A stretch of 17,382 nucleotides of DNA from Candidatus Uhrbacteria bacterium RIFCSPHIGHO2_02_FULL_57_19 (GTDB lineage Bacteria; Patescibacteriota; Patescibacteriia; 2-12-FULL-57-11), in NCBI GenBank assembly GCA_001791115.1, contig MGDZ01000052.1:13966-31347 (forward strand), in the 5' to 3' direction. Both the position numbers and the translations under genes were made by a program. The notes beneath the pieces were generated by a model. That model was not told the origin of the DNA and searched no databases. It saw only the letters and a program-made list of their open reading frames with translations. Each line of letters begins with the position of its first letter. Position 1 is the stretch's first letter. Below, in pieces: positions 14,345-17,382 of the stretch.

Positions 14345-17136
14345 ATACCGAACGCGTCACCTGTGCCATCTGCGGTGTTGACGATACCGAGGTCATCGCC
14401 ACGAAGGGGGATCTCGCCGCCGACATCACCAACATCGTCTGCCGCCGGTGCGGTTTGGTTTACATCAACCCCCGTCCGACCGCGGCGGAATACGAGGACT
14501 TTCACGTCGAATCCTTCCTCAAGGAACGTCACGGGATCAGCAACGCCGGAGACATCGTCGGCAAGGTGGAAGGAAACGATCTCAAAATGAAGTCGGCTGT
14601 TCTGGAGTTTATCCGTCCGGCGCTTAGGTCAGGCGTCCGGGTGTTGGATGTCGGCTGCGGTTTCGGCACGCTGTTGCATCTCATCAAGAAAGAAATTCCC
14701 GACGCGAGGGTCGAAGGCATTGAACTCGCCACCGTAGACGTGGAGGTGGCGAAACGGTTTTACAATCTTGACCTCTTCGCCGGAAGTCTTGCTAAGTATG
14801 TCGAGACGCATCCAGAAACTCGCTTCGATCTCATCGTTCTCCACCACACCTTTGAACATTTTCCAGAACCGCGCGCTGAACTGGCGCGGATGAAGCGTCT
14901 CTTCGCACCAGGAGGGGTCATTTACATCGGCGTTCCGGACATCATGGATATCCGCAAGCGGCCGGAAATTTTTTTCCAGCTGGGGCATCCTTATTCCTAC
15001 TCCTCGGCCTCTCTGCGGAAAATGCTGGCGGCCGAGGGATTGGCCGTCGTCGCCTGGAATCCCGACGCGGCATTCCCCGGGGGAATGGAAGTTCTGGCCG
15101 AGCCGTCGCCGCCGACACGGCCCGAGGTGCCGGCAGAGGCCATGCGGGCGGGGGAGAGGTCCGAGGACGTCGTTAGGGCTGTGCGCTCCGCCGGGCGCCG
15201 GTTCGCCCGGATGCGCGGACTCCGCGACCGAGCGCTGTTCTTCCTACCGGAGCCGGCGCGGATCGCGGCCACTCGCTGGATTTATATCCTCTCCAAGCGT
15301 TCCTCCTCCTCGGCGTTTATTCCGGCATTTGTCGCCGCCCTTGCCGGAGGTCTGTTGTTCGCCTTGCCGCACATTATCATCCGCTGGACCGTCGCCAGCG
15401 GAGGGGGTATCTACTCTTTTTTCACTTTTTCCAACCCTGATCCGCTGGTCAATCTGGCGCCGATGATCCGCGACGTCGTTGACGGGCACTGGTGGGTTTC
15501 CGACGGGCGCACCTGGGAGCACATCGGCTACCCGAACCTGTGGTCCTTCCTCGATCCGGTTGTCCTCGCGCCACTTTCGTTCCTGTTGCCGACGACCTCG
15601 GACGTCTTCTTTATCGGCCATTTTTTGTTTCCGGCGATTGCCGTCGTGTTCCTTTTTCTCATAGCCCGAATCATCACCGGGCGCACGACGCTCTCGATCC
15701 TGTTCGCTGTTTTTACAGTTGCCGCCGGAATTTTCTGGACGGTGTTGCCGCCGCTCGATATCGAGTCGGCAAAACTGGTCGCCCGTTCGTTGTTTTTTGG
15801 AAGCCCTCCCGGGGAAATATTACAGAGCAAGTATGTTTCGCTTTCCATCACCCCGGCCATAGCCATTTTCGCAGCTGCCGCCTGGGCCGTCGCCTCCGCG
15901 TTCGAGCGATCCCGTCTGGCTCCGGCGATTCTGGCAGGTTTTTTAATTGGGCTTCTCGTCTACGTGTATATCACCGACGCAATGTATTTGATTTCCGGCT
16001 TGGGCGTTGCCATAGTTCTTTCACTTGCGTTTCGCGACTGGAAGATGTTCCGGGCGGGAGTCACCATGCTTCTCGCCGCCGCCGTGACCGCCTCGGGATA
16101 CCTGTTCAATTTTTTTGCGATTCGGACACTGCCGCACGCGGACGAATTTTATCGCCGTCTTGGAGGTGAGATCACCCATGCGATTCGGTGGAGCCGATTT
16201 CCCGAGTATCTCGTTTTCATACTTCTCGCAGCATTTGTTCTCGTCTGGGGGAGGAAAACCGGAAAAAGGGGGGTGGCGCTCGCCGTTGCTTCCTGGATAC
16301 TCGCGGGTATCGTGGTTCTTAACATGCAGGTGATTGTCGGTTTCAATCCTCAGGCAACAGCATGGTTTGTTCACCAACTCTATCTGGGATTGGGATTCGG
16401 GTGGCTAATCCTTATCTCGTTTTTTATCGAGCGGTCGCGACAGCGGATTCTAGAGAGAGCCGTCTGCTTGGTGTTTCTCGTGCTTCTCGCGCGCACTGTC
16501 CATACGGAAGTTGTCTGGGCGGGCGCGACGGCAGAAGAATCGCGTCTCCCCGATGGCATCGTGCGCTCTGTTCGCTGGATCAACGAGAATACGCCGCGTG
16601 ATTCGGTAATCGCGTCGCCGTCTCTTGTAACCAACGCCATCATCCCGGTGTGGACGCACGCCCGGGTGCTGCTTCCCGTCGCTGTTACCTCGTCAGCCTC
16701 GCTCGCGGAGATTCGTGATCGGTGGCTGCTCGTATCAGCGTTATTCGACGTCAGCCCCGAAGTTATTCGACCGCATCTCGAGCGGCGAGGCGGCCGGGTA
16801 GATGATTTCGCCTTAAATCAGGAGGATAATATTGTCATCTTCCTGTATGACACGTTCTTTTTTCCAACCACACCCGACGCCTTTTTTCGCGGCCGCGGCG
16901 GCATGAAGATTCCCCAGGAAGAAACGGAGCGGCTTCTTTTGGAACTCGAACGGTATCCGCGCCGCACGGCATATCTTCTCAACCGCTACCGGATCGATTA
17001 TCTGTATGTCGGCCCGAACGAGCGGCGTTTGAGCAGCGTTGATTTCGACGCCCTTCCGTTCCTTCGGAAGGAGTATGACGCTGACGGGATCGCCATCTAC
17101 GCGGTGGATCGGAGCGCGTTGACCGAACAGCGCTGA
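14341..17136 (+). CDS. Fusion of zinc-ribbon SAM methyltransferase with the ~600-residue membrane module
   Basis: This is a 931-residue three-part protein. Residues 8-37 form a zinc ribbon (C8-x2-C11 and C34-x2-C37) followed by GLVYINPRP, as in sugar C-methyltransferases and related Methyltransf_23 enzymes. Residues ~95-250 are the SAM domain: V101-L-D103-V-G105-C-G107-F-G109, then H168-H-T-F-E172-H173. A basic linker (~265-320) leads to the membrane module from about 326, with R377-D378-V-V-D381-G382-H383, about ten helices, N661-x-Q663-x3-G667-x-N669-x-Q671, W746 opening W-I-N-E-N-T-P-R-D, and Y887-L-Y-V-G891-P892. The catalytic-type acid is Asp where the paralogues have Glu, and P-x-H-W is A-T-A-W (672-675). 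Methylation is presumably cytosolic while the module faces outward. Reading frame is continuous, so the join is not a frameshift artefact. Role is inferred; I know of no named enzyme with this order. Confidence 0.88.
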   Translation: MNTERVTCAICGVDDTEVIATKGDLAADITNIVCRRCGLVYINPRPTAAEYEDFHVESFLKERHGISNAGDIVGKVEGNDLKMKSAVLEFIRPALRSGVRVLDVGCGFGTLLHLIKKEIPDARVEGIELATVDVEVAKRFYNLDLFAGSLAKYVETHPETRFDLIVLHHTFEHFPEPRAELARMKRLFAPGGVIYIGVPDIMDIRKRPEIFFQLGHPYSYSSASLRKMLAAEGLAVVAWNPDAAFPGGMEVLAEPSPPTRPEVPAEAMRAGERSEDVVRAVRSAGRRFARMRGLRDRALFFLPEPARIAATRWIYILSKRSSSSAFIPAFVAALAGGLLFALPHIIIRWTVASGGGIYSFFTFSNPDPLVNLAPMIRDVVDGHWWVSDGRTWEHIGYPNLWSFLDPVVLAPLSFLLPTTSDVFFIGHFLFPAIAVVFLFLIARIITGRTTLSILFAVFTVAAGIFWTVLPPLDIESAKLVARSLFFGSPPGEILQSKYVSLSITPAIAIFAAAAWAVASAFERSRLAPAILAGFLIGLLVYVYITDAMYLISGLGVAIVLSLAFRDWKMFRAGVTMLLAAAVTASGYLFNFFAIRTLPHADEFYRRLGGEITHAIRWSRFPEYLVFILLAAFVLVWGRKTGKRGVALAVASWILAGIVVLNMQVIVGFNPQATAWFVHQLYLGLGFGWLILISFFIERSRQRILERAVCLVFLVLLARTVHTEVVWAGATAEESRLPDGIVRSVRWINENTPRDSVIASPSLVTNAIIPVWTHARVLLPVAVTSSASLAEIRDRWLLVSALFDVSPEVIRPHLERRGGRVDDFALNQEDNIVIFLYDTFFFPTTPDAFFRGRGGMKIPQEETERLLLELERYPRRTAYLLNRYRIDYLYVGPNERRLSSVDFDALPFLRKEYDADGIAIYAVDRSALTEQR

Positions 17137-17160
17137 TCGGATACACTCGGGCTGCTCTCT

Positions 17161-17382
17161 ATGAAGATTTTGGTCACAGGAGGCGCAGGATATTTCGGCT
17201 CCGTGCTCGTCCCGGAACTGCTCCGCGCCGGACACTCGGTAACCGTGCTCGACTCCCTGCTCTACGGCGGGACGGGTCTGCTTCAGAATTTCGGCAACCG
17301 AAATTTCCGTTTCATCCGCGGCGATGTCCGCGACGAACCGGTTTTGCGCCAGGCGGCGGACGAGGCGGATGTCATTATTCAC
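17161..17382 (+). CDS. NAD-dependent epimerase/dehydratase, N-terminal fragment (cut by window edge)
   Basis: Seventy-four codons are open from ATG 17161 to the end of the window with no stop. MKILVTGGAGYFGSVLVPEL contains the G7-G8-A-G10-Y-F-G13 NAD-binding loop. VTVLDSLLYGG is strand 2 with its acidic end, GDVRD follows strand 3, and ADVIIH is the start of strand 4 that normally continues as HLAA. This is the N-terminal third of an extended SDR of the UDP-glucose 4-epimerase or dTDP-glucose dehydratase type. The catalytic Y-x3-K lies beyond the edge, so the reaction cannot be set. It follows the methyltransferase-module fusion after 24 nt and probably shares its transcript. Confidence 0.88.
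   Translation, partial: MKILVTGGAGYFGSVLVPELLRAGHSVTVLDSLLYGGTGLLQNFGNRNFRFIRGDVRDEPVLRQAADEADVIIH

Noticed and set aside
15492..16169. A 225-codon open frame on the + strand inside the methyltransferase-module fusion gene
   Set aside because: It is a shifted-frame shadow of a G+C-rich membrane gene: Arg-, Ser- and Pro-rich, no motifs, and the true frame holds clear helices and conserved motifs.
16813..17382. A 189-codon open frame on the minus strand running off the right edge
   Set aside because: It is antisense to the end of the module fusion and to a clear epimerase N-terminus with a G-x2-G-x2-G loop on the + strand; no recognisable motif of its own.
1..17382. tRNA or rRNA genes, CRISPR arrays, insertion sequences or attachment sites
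   Set aside because: None seen: no repeat-spacer pattern, no transposase or integrase motifs, no flanking direct repeats, and coding sequence fills almost the whole window.

Overview
This window is a bacterial envelope-glycan (cell-surface polysaccharide, glycolipid or glycoprotein) biosynthesis locus. It holds twelve complete protein genes and one gene cut by the right edge. All run on the + strand except one long oxidoreductase gene. I see no RNA genes, CRISPR arrays, insertion sequences or integrases. Packing is tight (ATGA stop/start overlaps, no long intergenic space), starts include GTG, and TGA is used as a stop. The species cannot be named from this. Large multi-domain membrane glycosyltransferases of unknown family would suit an uncultivated lineage such as Patescibacteria or Omnitrophota, but that is only a guess.

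Layout, left to right. (1) 217-2810: a stand-alone polytopic membrane protein, overlapped by 1 nt by an ALG5-like family 2 glycosyltransferase. (2) 2754-4895, minus strand: a fused Gfo/Idh/MocA dehydrogenase and FAD-dependent oxidoreductase. Its 3' end overlaps the previous gene by 57 nt, and its start faces a divergent promoter region at 4896-5038. (3) 5039-9285: a membrane-anchored SGNH-like protein, a GT39/ArnT-like glycosyltransferase, an NAD-dependent epimerase/dehydratase and a SAM methyltransferase. (4) 9320-17136: a tightly coupled run of five genes: a GT2 plus membrane-module fusion, two SAM methyltransferases, a GT4 glycosyltransferase, and a zinc-ribbon/SAM-methyltransferase plus membrane-module fusion. 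(5) From 17161: the N-terminus of another nucleotide-sugar epimerase.

The main observation is that one membrane module of about 600 residues occurs three times with three architectures: alone (217-2097), behind a DPM1-like GT2 domain (9320-11860), and behind a zinc-ribbon methyltransferase (14341-17136). The three copies align from end to end by eye. They share an early R-[ED]-x2-DG motif, an N-x-Q-x3-G-x-N-x-Q motif late in the membrane part, a W-[IM]-x4-PRD motif opening a C-terminal soluble domain, and a Y-x-[FY]-x-GP motif near the end. A working model, which is inference, is that GT2 enzymes load a sugar onto polyprenyl phosphate, GT-C-like membrane proteins transfer it outside the membrane, and the epimerases, oxidoreductase and four methyltransferase domains tailor the sugars.

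Base composition changes across the window. By hand count 8701-9000 is about 46% G+C and 12001-12300 about 65%. The change falls inside the GT2-module fusion gene (9421-9720 about 53%, 10021-10320 about 62%), near its domain boundary, so the locus may be a mosaic.
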